A stretch of 64,000 nucleotides of DNA from Bordetella hinzii LMG 13501 (GTDB lineage: Bacteria > Pseudomonadota > Gammaproteobacteria > Burkholderiales > Burkholderiaceae_B), in the NCBI RefSeq assembly GCF_001548475.1, contig NZ_LRUJ01000022.1:1-64000 (forward strand), written 5' to 3'. Below are positions 33,604 to 42,266 of the stretch, piece by piece. The notes beneath the pieces are model-generated. The model was not told the DNA's origin. It made no database searches and saw nothing but the letters and a program-made list of their open reading frames with translations. The position numbers and the translations under genes were made by a program. Numbering within the stretch: position 1 is the stretch's first letter; every line of letters starts with the position of its first letter.

Positions 33604-35226
33604 TCAGGCGGCCTGGGGTAGGTGGCCGCGTTCGTACAATGCATCCCGCACCAGCTTTTTGGTGATCTTGCCGTAGCCCGATCGGGGCAAGGTCTCCCAG
33701 AAGAAGACACGGCGTGGCAGCTTGTAGCGCGCCAGGCGCGGCGCGAGCCACTCCAGCAAGGCGCTCTCGTCGAGGACGTGGCCCTGGCGCAGCACGCACA
33801 CCATGACACCGACCTCTCCCCACACGGGATCGGGCACACCCAGCACCGCCGCCTCCTCGACGGCGGGATGGGCCAGGACTTTCTCCTCGATCTCGCGCGG
33901 ATAGATATTCGACCCCCCGGAGATATACATGTCGGATTGCCGGCCCGTGATGTAGAGGAAACCCTCATCATCCAGGTAGCCCAGGTCGCCGGTGCGGAAC
34001 CAGCCATCCCGGAAAGCCTTGGCATTGGCTTCGGGATTGGCGTAATACCCGGCGAATACCGCCGGCCCGCAGACGCAGATCTCGCCGCTCTCGCCGGGCC
34101 CCAGTTCGCGCCCGTTGTCGTCCTGGATGCTCAGCTCCATGCCGGTGCGCGCATAGCCGCAGCTGCCGACCCGCACGCCCGGGCCGTCGTGGGCGCTGTG
34201 CAGCGCCGGCGGCAGCACGGTGATGTTGCCGGTCACTTCGCCCAGGCCGAAATACTGCACCAGCACCGGCCCCAGCTTGAGCAGCGCCCGTTTCTGGTCT
34301 TCGCGGTACATGGGCGCGCCGGCATAGATCACATAGCGCAGGCTGCTATGGTCATGGCGGTCGACCGAGGGATGATCGACCAGCATCTTGACGATGGTGG
34401 GCACGGTGAACATATTGCTGACGCGATGGCGCGCCACCAGCGCCCAGATGGCCTCGGCGTCGAACTTGTCCTGGTCGGGCAGGATGCTGCGCGCCGCCCG
34501 CGCGACCTGGGTCAGGAAGTGGATGCCCGCGCCGTGCGACAGCGGGGCGACGACCAGGCTGACGTCCTGCTGCGTCGTGCCGGGCATGAGATCGCACAGA
34601 TGATTGGTGATGACGAAACTCATCTGCCCATGCGTGAGCACCGCGGCCTTGGGCCGGCCCGTGGTGCCCGAGGTGAAGAAGAACCAGCACGGATCGTCAT
34701 AGTCCACGCGCGCGCAGTCGGCGGGCTGGGCCAGGTGGGCCTCGACCAGCGTGGCCGTATCGGTCTCGCCCAGTTCCCCGGCGCCCATGCGCGCCAACAG
34801 GACCAGGTCCGGCATGGCCTGCGACACCGTGCGCGCATGCGCATCGAAGACGCCATCGCACAGGAAAGCGCGGGCGCCGGAGGCCTGCGCCAAGTAGGCG
34901 GCCTCGTCCGGCGAGATGCGGAAGTTGGTCGGCACCCATACCGCCCCCAGCCGGAAGACGGCGAACAGGGTCTCGATATAGGCGATGCTGTTGCGGCCAT
35001 GGACCAGCACGCGGTCGCCCTTGGCGATGCCGCGCGCGGCCAGCGCGGCGGCCAGCGCGGCGCTGCGCGCCTGCAGGGCGGCCCAGCTGATGTCGCGCCC
35101 GCCCTCGGAGACGGCGATCCCGTCGGGGTGGCGCCGCGCGGCCTGCGCCAGGAAGGTGGCGAGGTTCATGACGCGGCGCGTGGCGGGCGCCACGCCGCCG
35201 GCCGGCGTCGTGCCAGCCGGGCTCAT
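33604..35226 (-). CDS. AMP-forming acyl-CoA synthetase
   Basis: Adenylate-forming CoA ligase of 540 residues. The P-loop-like FFTSGTTGRPKAAVLTH (A3), YFGLGEVTG (A5), GWFRTGDLGYLDDEGFLYITGRQSDMYISGGSNIYP (A7-A8) and the C-terminal lysine context SGYGKITKK (A10) are all present. It activates a carboxylic acid to its CoA ester. The start at 35226 overlaps the thiolase stop by ATGA and has GGAG 8 bases upstream; MNLATF at 35169 is an alternative. It is part of the IclR-thiolase-ligase-SDR-PPC operon, divergent from a TRAP transporter that could bring in its acid. Confidence 0.93.
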   Translation of the reverse strand: MSPAGTTPAGGVAPATRRVMNLATFLAQAARRHPDGIAVSEGGRDISWAALQARSAALAAALAARGIAKGDRVLVHGRNSIAYIETLFAVFRLGAVWVPTNFRISPDEAAYLAQASGARAFLCDGVFDAHARTVSQAMPDLVLLARMGAGELGETDTATLVEAHLAQPADCARVDYDDPCWFFFTSGTTGRPKAAVLTHGQMSFVITNHLCDLMPGTTQQDVSLVVAPLSHGAGIHFLTQVARAARSILPDQDKFDAEAIWALVARHRVSNMFTVPTIVKMLVDHPSVDRHDHSSLRYVIYAGAPMYREDQKRALLKLGPVLVQYFGLGEVTGNITVLPPALHSAHDGPGVRVGSCGYARTGMELSIQDDNGRELGPGESGEICVCGPAVFAGYYANPEANAKAFRDGWFRTGDLGYLDDEGFLYITGRQSDMYISGGSNIYPREIEEKVLAHPAVEEAAVLGVPDPVWGEVGVMVCVLRQGHVLDESALLEWLAPRLARYKLPRRVFFWETLPRSGYGKITKKLVRDALYERGHLPQAA

Positions 35227-36395
35227 TTGCGGCGCTCCAGCAGGCTGACGTAATTGGCCACGGCCGCTCCGCCCATGTTGAAGACCCCCGCCAGCGTGGC
35301 GCCGGGGATCTGCATCCCGCCAGCCTCGCCCATGAGCTGCATGCAGGCCATGACATGCATGGACACCCCGGTGGCGCCCACCGGATGGCCCTTGGCCTTC
35401 AGCCCGCCCGAAGGATTGACCGGCAGGCGGCCGGTTTTTTCGGTCCATCCTTCCAGCAGCACCTTGCCGCCTTGCCCTCTCGGCGCGAGCCCCATGGCCT
35501 CGTACTCCAGCAGCTCGGCGATGGTGAAGCAATCGTGGGTCTCGACCAGACTGAGGTCGTCCAGCTCCAGTCCGCCCGCGGCCAGCGCCTGCCGCCAGGC
35601 ACGGCGCGCGCCCTCGAAGGCGGTCGGATCCCGCCGGCTCAAGGGCAGCAAGTCGTTGACATGGGCACGCGCGCGAAAAGCGATAGCGCGCGCCAGCGAG
35701 GCCGCGGTGTCTTCGTCGGCCAGCACCAGCGCGGCCGCCCCATCGGACACCAGGGAGCAATCCGTGCGGCGCAGCGGCGCGGCCACATAGGGATTCTTCT
35801 CCGAGACCGTATTGCAGAAATCAAAGCCCAGATCGCGGCGCAGCTGCGCATAGGGGTTGTCCACGCCATTGCGGTGGTTCTTGGCGGCGATGCGCGCCAG
35901 GGCCGCGCTTTGATCGCCGTGCTGCGCGAAATAGGCCTGGGCGATCTGCGCGAACAAACCGGCAAAGCCGCCCGCCACATCGGCCTCTTCCTTGCGGTAG
36001 CTGGCATTGAGCAGGATGTCGCCGACTTCGCTGGTGGGCCGGGCCGTCATTTTCTCGGCGCCCACCACCAGGGCCACGCGGCCGCGTCCCGCCTCGATGA
36101 AATCCATGGCGGCGTACAAGGCCGCCGAACCGGTGGCGCAGGCGTTCTCCAGGCGGCAGGCCGGCACGTGCTCAAGCCCGGGCACCGAGGTCGCCACCAG
36201 CGCGCCCTGGAAATCCTGCTTCTGGAAGCCGCTGTTCATCACGCCGACATAAATGCCATCGACCGCCTGCGCATCCAGGCCGGCATGCGCCAGGGCGGGA
36301 GCCGCCACCCTGGCCATCAGGCTCTCGGTGTCGGGGTCATCCAATTTGCCGAAGGGGATGTGATGCCATCCCACGATCACGGCACGCTTGCTCAT
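35223..36395 (-). CDS. Thiolase-family acyl-CoA acetyltransferase (SCP-x-like)
   Basis: Thiolase of 390 residues. The nucleophilic Cys is in ENACATGSAAL (~87), and the C-terminal NPSGGLKAKGHPVGATGV carries the catalytic His. The second usual Cys-containing CxG motif is replaced by NMGGAAVANYV, as in SCP-x/lipid-transfer-type thiolases rather than classical acetoacetyl-CoA thiolases. GAGGAG precedes the start at 36395. It is the first enzyme gene after the iclR gene, 46 bases away. Likely cleaves or condenses a branched or cyclic acyl-CoA. Substrate unknown. Confidence 0.92.
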   Translation of the reverse strand: MSKRAVIVGWHHIPFGKLDDPDTESLMARVAAPALAHAGLDAQAVDGIYVGVMNSGFQKQDFQGALVATSVPGLEHVPACRLENACATGSAALYAAMDFIEAGRGRVALVVGAEKMTARPTSEVGDILLNASYRKEEADVAGGFAGLFAQIAQAYFAQHGDQSAALARIAAKNHRNGVDNPYAQLRRDLGFDFCNTVSEKNPYVAAPLRRTDCSLVSDGAAALVLADEDTAASLARAIAFRARAHVNDLLPLSRRDPTAFEGARRAWRQALAAGGLELDDLSLVETHDCFTIAELLEYEAMGLAPRGQGGKVLLEGWTEKTGRLPVNPSGGLKAKGHPVGATGVSMHVMACMQLMGEAGGMQIPGATLAGVFNMGGAAVANYVSLLERRK

Positions 36396-36441
36396 TGCAG
36401 TCTCCTCAGGTTGTGCCCGAGGCCCGCCCGGACTGGCGGAC

Positions 36442-37302
36442 TCAGGACTTGGTTCGGTTCGGCGGATCCGCCGGGTGCAGCTGTGCCTGCAGGCGCCCGG
36501 CTTCGCGCGCCAGCAGCTTGGCCATCTGGAACTGCCGCTCTTCGTCCATGCGGGACTCCACGGCGGCGATGCTGAGCGCGCCCAGCACCTGGCCGCCGGC
36601 GTCGCGCACCGGCATGCCTATGCCCCAGGAACCCGGGATCACCAGGCCTCGGTTCACGGCATAGCCCTGCTCGCGCACCTCTCTGACGAGGCTGCGGATG
36701 AGCGGCAGGGAATAGTGGGGATAGCGGGCCGCGATCAAGGCGGCGTTGGCCTGCAGGCAAGCCTCGATGTCCTCGTCCTCCAGGGCGGCCAGGATGGCCA
36801 GGCTGCCCGCGCCTACGCCCAGGGGATGGCGGTCGCCGGGCATCAGCACATGGGTCTTGAGCGGATAGTCGCCGTCTTCGCGCATGGCGCACACGGCAAA
36901 TACATCGCGCCGGATGGAGAAGAACGCCGAGTCGCCGCACTCATGCGCCAGGCGGGCGACGATGGGCGCGGCCAGCCGGTTGATGCCGAAGCGCGCGCTG
37001 GCGATATTGCCCAGCACATGGCACTCGGGGCCCAGGTAGTAGCGGCGCGTGGCGGCATCCTGCTCGACCATGCCTTCGGCGGCCAGCGCAGAGAGCAGGC
37101 GGTGGACCGTGGGCTTGCTCATGCCGGTATCGCGGGTAAGCGCCAACAAACCCGCGCCGTCGCCGCGCGAGACGGCGCGCAATACCTGCATGGCGCGCGC
37201 CAGGGTCTGCGCGCCCTCCACCTGGACCGGGGTATCCCGCAACTTGCCTCCTCCATCAGGCGGTCCATTTTGTGGACCTAGTGATTTTTTCTTGCTCACC
37301 AT
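36442..37302 (-). CDS. IclR-family regulator of the thiolase/TRAP cluster
   Basis: IclR protein of 286 residues: winged-helix domain ~28-90 (LTRDTGMSKPTVHRLLSALAAEGMVE) and effector domain ~100-280. The ATG at 37302 is chosen because GAGGAA lies 6 bases upstream; an ATG at 37323 would add seven residues. It diverges from the DctP gene. Two copies of the palindrome GGTCCA-N5-TGGACC occur: one in the intergenic region and one within its own first ~15 codons, so it may be autoregulated and control the TRAP genes. Effector probably the transported acid. Confidence 0.93.
   Translation of the reverse strand: MVSKKKSLGPQNGPPDGGGKLRDTPVQVEGAQTLARAMQVLRAVSRGDGAGLLALTRDTGMSKPTVHRLLSALAAEGMVEQDAATRRYYLGPECHVLGNIASARFGINRLAAPIVARLAHECGDSAFFSIRRDVFAVCAMREDGDYPLKTHVLMPGDRHPLGVGAGSLAILAALEDEDIEACLQANAALIAARYPHYSLPLIRSLVREVREQGYAVNRGLVIPGSWGIGMPVRDAGGQVLGALSIAAVESRMDEERQFQMAKLLAREAGRLQAQLHPADPPNRTKS
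37262..37278. promoter_or_regulatory. Operator-like palindrome inside the iclR 5' coding region
   Basis: GGTCCA-N5-TGGACC, 24-40 bases into the iclR reading frame. It matches the palindrome at 37371 exactly in its arms and spacing. A repressor bound here could block transcription of its own gene. Confidence 0.6.
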
Positions 37303-37370
37303 TTTTTCCTCGATTTTACGCATTTACGCTTGATATTCAATATGCTTAAATAAATTCATCGCTTTTCTTA

Positions 37371-37387
37371 GGTCCATATAATGGACC
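37371..37387. promoter_or_regulatory. Operator-like palindrome between iclR and dctP
   Basis: GGTCCA-N5-TGGACC, 109 bases upstream of the paired copy at 37262 and about 70 bases before the dctP start, in the AT-rich divergent promoter region. Likely site for the adjacent IclR regulator. Confidence 0.65.
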
Positions 37388-37460
37388 ATATCAAGAAAGC
37401 GTGCAAGACGCCGATGACGGCGCACACCCGGGACAACCGGCACCACACAGAGGAGACAGC

Positions 37461-38474
37461 ATGAACAAGACCCGTCGCAATCTCATGCGCGCCACCGGCG
37501 GCGCGGCGCTGCTGGCCGTGGCCCCTTTTCATCGCGCCATGGGGGCCGTGCAATACCGCTACAAATACGCCAACAACCTGCCGCCTTCGCACCCGATGAA
37601 TCTGCGCGCCCAGGAAGCCGCGCGCAATATCGCGCGCGACACCAACGGCCGCTTCGAGCTGGCGATTTTTCCCAGCAGCCAATTGGGCTCCGACACTGAC
37701 ACGCTCAGCCAGCTGCGCTCCGGCGCGGTGGAGTTCTTCACGCTTTCGGGCCTGATCCTGTCCACGCTGGTGCCCTCGGCGTCGATCAGCGGCGTGGGCT
37801 TCGCCTTTCCGGACTACGACGCGGTCTGGAAGGCCATGGACGGCGATCTGGGCGCCTATATCCGCGCCGAAATCCGCGGCAAGGGCCTGCATGTGATGGA
37901 CCGCATCTGGGACAACGGCTTTCGCCAGGTCACCACCAGCTCGCGCCCGATCGCGGGCCCGGCCGACTTCCAGGACCTGAAGATACGGGTGCCGGTCAGC
38001 CCGCTGTGGACCTCGATGTTCAAGGCCCTGGGATCCGCGCCGGCCAGCATCAACTTCAACGAAACCTATTCGGCCTTGCAGACCAAGGTCGTCGACGCCC
38101 AGGAGAACCCCCTGGCCATCATCCAGACGGCCAAGATCTACGAGGTGCAGAAGTATTGCTCGCTCACCAACCATATGTGGGACGGCTTCTGGTTCCTGGC
38201 CAACCGGCGAGCCTGGGAGAAACTGCCCGAAGACATCCGCGAGGTGGTCGCGCGCCATATCAACGCCGCCGGCATGGCCGAGCGCGCCGACGTGCTGGCC
38301 CTGAATAATGCGCTGCAGGCCAAGCTGGCCGAGGAAGGCCTGAGCTTCAACCAGCCCGATCCCGCGCCCATCCGCGCCGCCTTGGCCAAGGCGGGCTTCT
38401 ATGCCGGCTGGAAAGAAAAATACGGCGACAAGGCCTGGCGTCTGCTGGAGCAATCGGCCGGGAGACTCGCATGA
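37461..38474 (+). CDS. TRAP transporter periplasmic receptor (DctP family)
   Basis: Receptor of 337 residues for C4-dicarboxylates or related acids. The signal peptide carries a twin-arginine pattern (TRRNLMRATGG), suggesting Tat export, then YKYANNLPPSHPMN. DctP-type motifs include LKIRVPVSPLWTSMFKALGSAP and NEKSAL-like YSALQTKVVDAQENPL. AGGAGA precedes the ATG at 37461. It overlaps the permease gene by 4 bases. The divergent iclR and the CoA-ligase/thiolase genes suggest the bound acid is degraded by that cluster. Confidence 0.93.
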   Translation: MNKTRRNLMRATGGAALLAVAPFHRAMGAVQYRYKYANNLPPSHPMNLRAQEAARNIARDTNGRFELAIFPSSQLGSDTDTLSQLRSGAVEFFTLSGLILSTLVPSASISGVGFAFPDYDAVWKAMDGDLGAYIRAEIRGKGLHVMDRIWDNGFRQVTTSSRPIAGPADFQDLKIRVPVSPLWTSMFKALGSAPASINFNETYSALQTKVVDAQENPLAIIQTAKIYEVQKYCSLTNHMWDGFWFLANRRAWEKLPEDIREVVARHINAAGMAERADVLALNNALQAKLAEEGLSFNQPDPAPIRAALAKAGFYAGWKEKYGDKAWRLLEQSAGRLA

Positions 38475-40339
38475 GGGCCGCCGGGATCGCGGCGAGCCCG
38501 CCCATCGCCGGCCAGGGCGCGCTCGCCGCGCTGGACCAGGCGCTGGGCCGGCTGGTGGAGATCCCGGCCGCCTTGCTGGTGGTGGCCGAGATCGTCATCC
38601 TGTTCGCTGGCGTGGTCGCGCGCTACGCCCTGCATACCCCCCTGGTCTGGTCGGACGAATTGGCCTCGCTGCTTTTCCTTTGGCTGGCGATGCTGGGCGC
38701 GGTCGTGGCGCTGCGGCGGGGCGAGCACATGCGCATGGCCGCGCTGGTGAACCGATGCAGCCCGGCCACGCGCGCCGCGCTGGACATGGTGGCGGTCTGC
38801 GCGGCGCTGGCCTTTCTCTTGATGGTGCTGGCGCCCGGCTATGAATACGCGCTCGAAGAGCAGTACGTCAGCACCGCCGCGCTGGAGATCCCCAATATCT
38901 GGCGCGCGGCGGCGCTGCCGGTGGGCATTGTCCTCATGTCGGCCATCTGCCTACTGCGCCTGCTCGCCCACGCCCAATGGCGCACCACCGGTATCGCCCT
39001 GCTGCTGGTGGGCGCGGCGGTCGGGATCATGGCGCTGCTGCAGCCGGTCTTGGCGCAGCTGGGCAACGCCAATCTGCTCATCTTCTTCGTGGGCATCGTG
39101 GCGGCCTCGGTGTTTGCCGGCGTGCCCATCGCCTTCGCCTTCGGGCTGGCGACCTTCGGCTATCTGTCCTTGACCACCGACGTGCCGCTCATGGTGGTCG
39201 TGGGCCGCATGGACGAAGGCATGTCGCATCTCATCCTGCTGGCGGTCCCGCTGTTTGTCTTCCTGGGCCTGCTGATCGAGATGACCGGCATGGCCACGCG
39301 CATGGTGGCCTTCCTGGCCAGCCTGCTGGGCCATGTGCGCGGCGGCCTGTCATATGTGCTGATCGGCGCGATGTATGTGGTCTCCGGCATCTCCGGCGCC
39401 AAGGCGGCCGACATGGCGGCGGTGGCCCCGGTGCTGTTTCCGGAGATGCGCAAGCGCGGCGCCGACGAAGGCGAGCTGGTGGCCCTGCTCTCGGCCACGG
39501 GCGCGCAGACCGAGACCGTGCCGCCCAGCCTGGTGCTCATCACCATCGGCTCGGTGACGGGGGTGTCCATCACGGCCTTGTTCACCGGCGGCCTGCTGCC
39601 CGCGGTGGTGCTGGGCGCCATGCTCTGCCTGGTGGTCTGGTGGCGCAACCGCCACCTCGCCCGCGGCCTGGCGCGCAAGGCCTCCGGCCGCGAGATCGGC
39701 CGCAGCTTCATGGTGGCCCTGCCGGCCCTGGCGCTGCCCTTCGTGATCCGCGCCGCCGTGGTCGAAGGCGTGGCGACGGCCACCGAAGTCTCCACCATCG
39801 GCATCGTCTATGCGGCGCTGGTCGGCTTGCTGGTGTACCGCTGCTTCGACGCGCGGCGCCTGCTGCCCATGCTGGTCGACACCGCCTGCCTGTCCGGCGC
39901 CATCCTGCTGATCATCGGCACGGCCACCGCCATGGCCTGGGGGCTGACGCAATCGGGCTTCTCCGGGCAGCTGGCTAGCTTCATGGGCGGCCTGCCGGGC
40001 GGCAGCCATACCTTCATGGCGGTCTCCATCATCGCCTTCATCATCCTGGGCAGCGTGCTGGAAGGCATCCCGGCCATCGTGCTGTTCGGCCCCCTGCTCT
40101 TTCCCATCGCCCACCAGATGGGGGTGCATGAAGTGCACTACGCCATGGTCGTCATCCTCGCCATGGGGATAGGCCTGTTCGCCCCGCCCTTCGGCGTGGG
40201 CTACTACGCGGCCTGCGCGATCGGCAAGGTCTCGCCCGATGCGGGCATACGGCCCATTGTCGGCTATATGTGCGCCATCGCGGCCGGGACCGTCATCGTG
40301 GCGGCCATCCCCTGGCTGTCGACGGGCTTTTTGCGCTGA
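38471..40339 (+). CDS. TRAP transporter fused DctQ-DctM permease
   Basis: Single 622-residue inner-membrane protein containing the small DctQ subunit (~20-170; VWSDELASLLFLWLAMLGAVVALRRGEHMRM) fused to the large DctM subunit (~190-620; GVPIAFAFGLATFGYLS and SGAKAADMAAVAPVLFPEM). About 16 membrane segments are expected. The gene starts inside the receptor stop codon (ATGA). DctQM fusions are well known, so the two-gene transporter is complete. Na+-coupled uptake of an organic acid is inferred from the family. Confidence 0.94.
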   Translation: MRAAGIAASPPIAGQGALAALDQALGRLVEIPAALLVVAEIVILFAGVVARYALHTPLVWSDELASLLFLWLAMLGAVVALRRGEHMRMAALVNRCSPATRAALDMVAVCAALAFLLMVLAPGYEYALEEQYVSTAALEIPNIWRAAALPVGIVLMSAICLLRLLAHAQWRTTGIALLLVGAAVGIMALLQPVLAQLGNANLLIFFVGIVAASVFAGVPIAFAFGLATFGYLSLTTDVPLMVVVGRMDEGMSHLILLAVPLFVFLGLLIEMTGMATRMVAFLASLLGHVRGGLSYVLIGAMYVVSGISGAKAADMAAVAPVLFPEMRKRGADEGELVALLSATGAQTETVPPSLVLITIGSVTGVSITALFTGGLLPAVVLGAMLCLVVWWRNRHLARGLARKASGREIGRSFMVALPALALPFVIRAAVVEGVATATEVSTIGIVYAALVGLLVYRCFDARRLLPMLVDTACLSGAILLIIGTATAMAWGLTQSGFSGQLASFMGGLPGGSHTFMAVSIIAFIILGSVLEGIPAIVLFGPLLFPIAHQMGVHEVHYAMVVILAMGIGLFAPPFGVGYYAACAIGKVSPDAGIRPIVGYMCAIAAGTVIVAAIPWLSTGFLR

Positions 40340-40370
40340 AGGACGGCGGCCGGGCCGCGGCCGCCAGGCG

Positions 40371-40395
40371 AAAAAAAAGCCCCCTTGCGGGGGCT
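40371..40395 (-). terminator. Intrinsic terminator downstream of the small basic gene
   Basis: On the minus strand a 7-bp stem (AGCCCCC pairing with GGGGGCT, 4-base loop) is followed by a run of eight T. It lies 35 bases after the stop of the 42-residue gene at 40430 and may also slow transcripts from the TRAP genes on the other strand. Confidence 0.9.
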
Positions 40396-40429
40396 CTCTT
40401 GCCGGCTCCGCAAGGAGCGGCGCGCGGCA

Positions 40430-40558
40430 TTACACGCGCTTGATCTTTTCCAGCATCTTGAACACGCCCTTGGGAGCGTTGACGAACAGACGCTTGAAGG
40501 ACTTGCCCAGGCAACGACGTTCGAGGGTGTTGCGACGCACGCGCTTGCGTTCGGCCAT
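40430..40558 (-). CDS. Unrecognised small very basic protein (42 aa)
   Basis: Reading frame of 42 codons starting MAERKRVRRNTLERR and ending EKIKRV with TAA. Fifteen residues are Lys or Arg against three acidic, and codons are dominated by AAG, CGT/CGC, CTG, GAA, like ribosomal-protein genes. GGAG lies 8 bases before the ATG and a strong terminator lies 35 bases after the stop, so it is probably a real, well-expressed monocistronic gene. I do not recognise it: it is not ribosomal protein L36 (no Cys-rich pattern). Nucleic-acid or ribosome binding is a plausible guess from the charge. Confidence 0.75.
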   Translation of the reverse strand: MAERKRVRRNTLERRCLGKSFKRLFVNAPKGVFKMLEKIKRV

Positions 40559-40696
40559 GATGTTTCTCCGCTAAAGGTTCGGTAGGGTTGGATTCGAGCC
40601 GCCCCGCACACCTGCGCGCGGCGAAAATTCGGTTAACCCGGAATTCTAGCCCGAAACAGCCAGGGAGGCCAGACCCGCCCAACCACTCCGTCCCTG

Positions 40697-41623
40697 TTAT
40701 GCATCCCCCAGGCGAGCGAAGACGGCCTCCGGATGCGGCATGGGGTCGACCGCGCCATAGCCCAGGGTGGACAGGGCCGCGGCCGCGTTGGCATAGGCCA
40801 CGGCATCCGGCCAGCTATCTCCCAGGACGCGGCGCGCCAGCAGATTGCCCGCGAAGCAATCCCCCGCCCCCGTGGCGTCGACCGCCTGCACCGGACAGCC
40901 GGGCAGGCGCCGGCGTTCGCGGCCGTCGTCCAGCACCGCGCCCTCCCGGCCCAGCTTGAGCACCACCACGCCGGCGGCGCCAGCGGCGCGTATCCAATCC
41001 AGCGTGGCGTCGACATCCTCATGCCCGGTGAGATGGCGCATATCGTCCATGCTGGGCAGAAAGAGGTCCACCGCGGCCATGGCCTCGCGCAAAACGGCCC
41101 GCGCGCGCGCCAGCGGCCACAGCCGCAGGCGCAGGTTGGAGTCCAGGCTGGTCTGCACGCCGGTCTGGCGGGCGTGCTCGAGGGCGGCGAACACCGTGTC
41201 GCAGGCCGAGCCGCTGATCGCCAGGCTGATGCCGGAGACATGCAGAAAGCGGGCCCGGCCTATCATGCCGCGCTCCAGGCCGGCCGCGGTCATGCGGCTG
41301 GCGGCCGAGCCGCGCCGCAGGTAATTGAAGACATGGCCTTGCGGACCGTGCTGCACGAAATAGACGCCGGTATGCGCGTCCGCGTCCACCGCCACGCCGG
41401 CCACGTCCACGCCCTCGCGGCGCCACAGCGCCAGCAACTGCGCGCCAAAGGCATCGTCGCCCACCCGGCTGAGATAGGCGCAGCGCGCGCCGGCGCGGGC
41501 CGCCGCGATGACGGCGTTGGAGGTATCGCCGCCATAGCCCTGCAGATATTGTTGACGGCCGGGTTCGGTCTGGTTGAATTCGATCAGCGCTTCGCCCAGC
41601 GCGATGATGTCGTAGTCAGCCAC
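40697..41623 (-). CDS. kdgK: 2-dehydro-3-deoxygluconokinase-type sugar kinase (PfkB family)
   Basis: PfkB/ribokinase-family kinase of 308 residues. The N-terminal GEALIEF, GGDTSNAVIAAARAG region and the C-terminal catalytic motif DATGAGDCFAGNLLA (catalytic Asp) are clear. Phosphorylates 2-keto-3-deoxygluconate to KDPG, the substrate of the neighbouring aldolase. It overlaps the aldolase gene by 8 bases. Substrate among 2-keto-3-deoxy acids (gluconate or galactonate type) is not resolved. Confidence 0.9.
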   Translation of the reverse strand: MADYDIIALGEALIEFNQTEPGRQQYLQGYGGDTSNAVIAAARAGARCAYLSRVGDDAFGAQLLALWRREGVDVAGVAVDADAHTGVYFVQHGPQGHVFNYLRRGSAASRMTAAGLERGMIGRARFLHVSGISLAISGSACDTVFAALEHARQTGVQTSLDSNLRLRLWPLARARAVLREAMAAVDLFLPSMDDMRHLTGHEDVDATLDWIRAAGAAGVVVLKLGREGAVLDDGRERRRLPGCPVQAVDATGAGDCFAGNLLARRVLGDSWPDAVAYANAAAALSTLGYGAVDPMPHPEAVFARLGDA

Positions 41624-42266
41624 GGGCCTGCTCCAGGGTGCCGGCCACCTGGCGCGTCAGCACGCCAGTGTCGCGCGCCGCGAAAGCGGCCTTCTCGAAC
41701 AGGTTGCCGCCCATGCCCACCATGGCGGCGCCGGCGCGGAAATACTCCCCCATATTGCCGGCGCTCACCCCGCCGGTCGGGCAGAACACCACATCGGGAA
41801 ACACCGAGGCCAGGGCGGCCAGATGCCGCGGTCCGCCGGTATCGGCTGGAAAGATCTTGACCACATCGGCTCCCTCGCGCCGCGCCGCGATCACTTCCGA
41901 AGGCGTGAACGCCCCCAGCAGGCAGAGCGCGTCCACGGCATGCGCCATATCGGCCAGCCCGGGCACGAAGCCGGGCGAGACCAGGAAGTCCGCGCCGGCC
42001 TCCAGGGCCTGCCGCGCCTGGTCCGCGTCGAGCACCGTGCCCACGCCCAGCAGCAGCGCCGGCCCATGCTTGTCGCGCAAGGCGCGCACCAGATCGGCGA
42101 CGCCGGGAATGGTCCAGGTCAGCTCCAGCGTCGCGCAGCCCGCGCCCACGGCCACCTCGGCGGCATAGGCGGCCGTCGCGGCATTGTCGTAGCGCAACAC
42201 GGGGATCAGGCGGGCGGCGCGCAGGGCGGCAAGCCGGGCATGGCGATGGGCAGAGGGGTGGGTCAT
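41616..42266 (-). CDS. eda: 2-dehydro-3-deoxy-6-phosphogluconate/galactonate aldolase
   Basis: Class I aldolase of 216 residues forming pyruvate and glyceraldehyde-3-phosphate. The Schiff-base Lys is in GADVVKIFPAD, and TLELTWT carries the catalytic Glu; GVGTVLDADQA and FCPTGGVS complete the signature. The gene overlaps the iclR gene by ATGA at 42266 and the kinase by 8 bases, so the trio is one operon. This closes an Entner-Doudoroff-type branch for sugar acids; gluconate dehydratase or uptake genes are not in the window. Confidence 0.93.
   Translation of the reverse strand: MTHPSAHRHARLAALRAARLIPVLRYDNAATAAYAAEVAVGAGCATLELTWTIPGVADLVRALRDKHGPALLLGVGTVLDADQARQALEAGADFLVSPGFVPGLADMAHAVDALCLLGAFTPSEVIAARREGADVVKIFPADTGGPRHLAALASVFPDVVFCPTGGVSAGNMGEYFRAGAAMVGMGGNLFEKAAFAARDTGVLTRQVAGTLEQARG

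Noticed and set aside
40430-40558. Ribosomal protein L36 or L34 for the small basic gene
   Set aside because: L36 has a conserved Cys/His zinc pattern and L34 starts differently; neither pattern is present.
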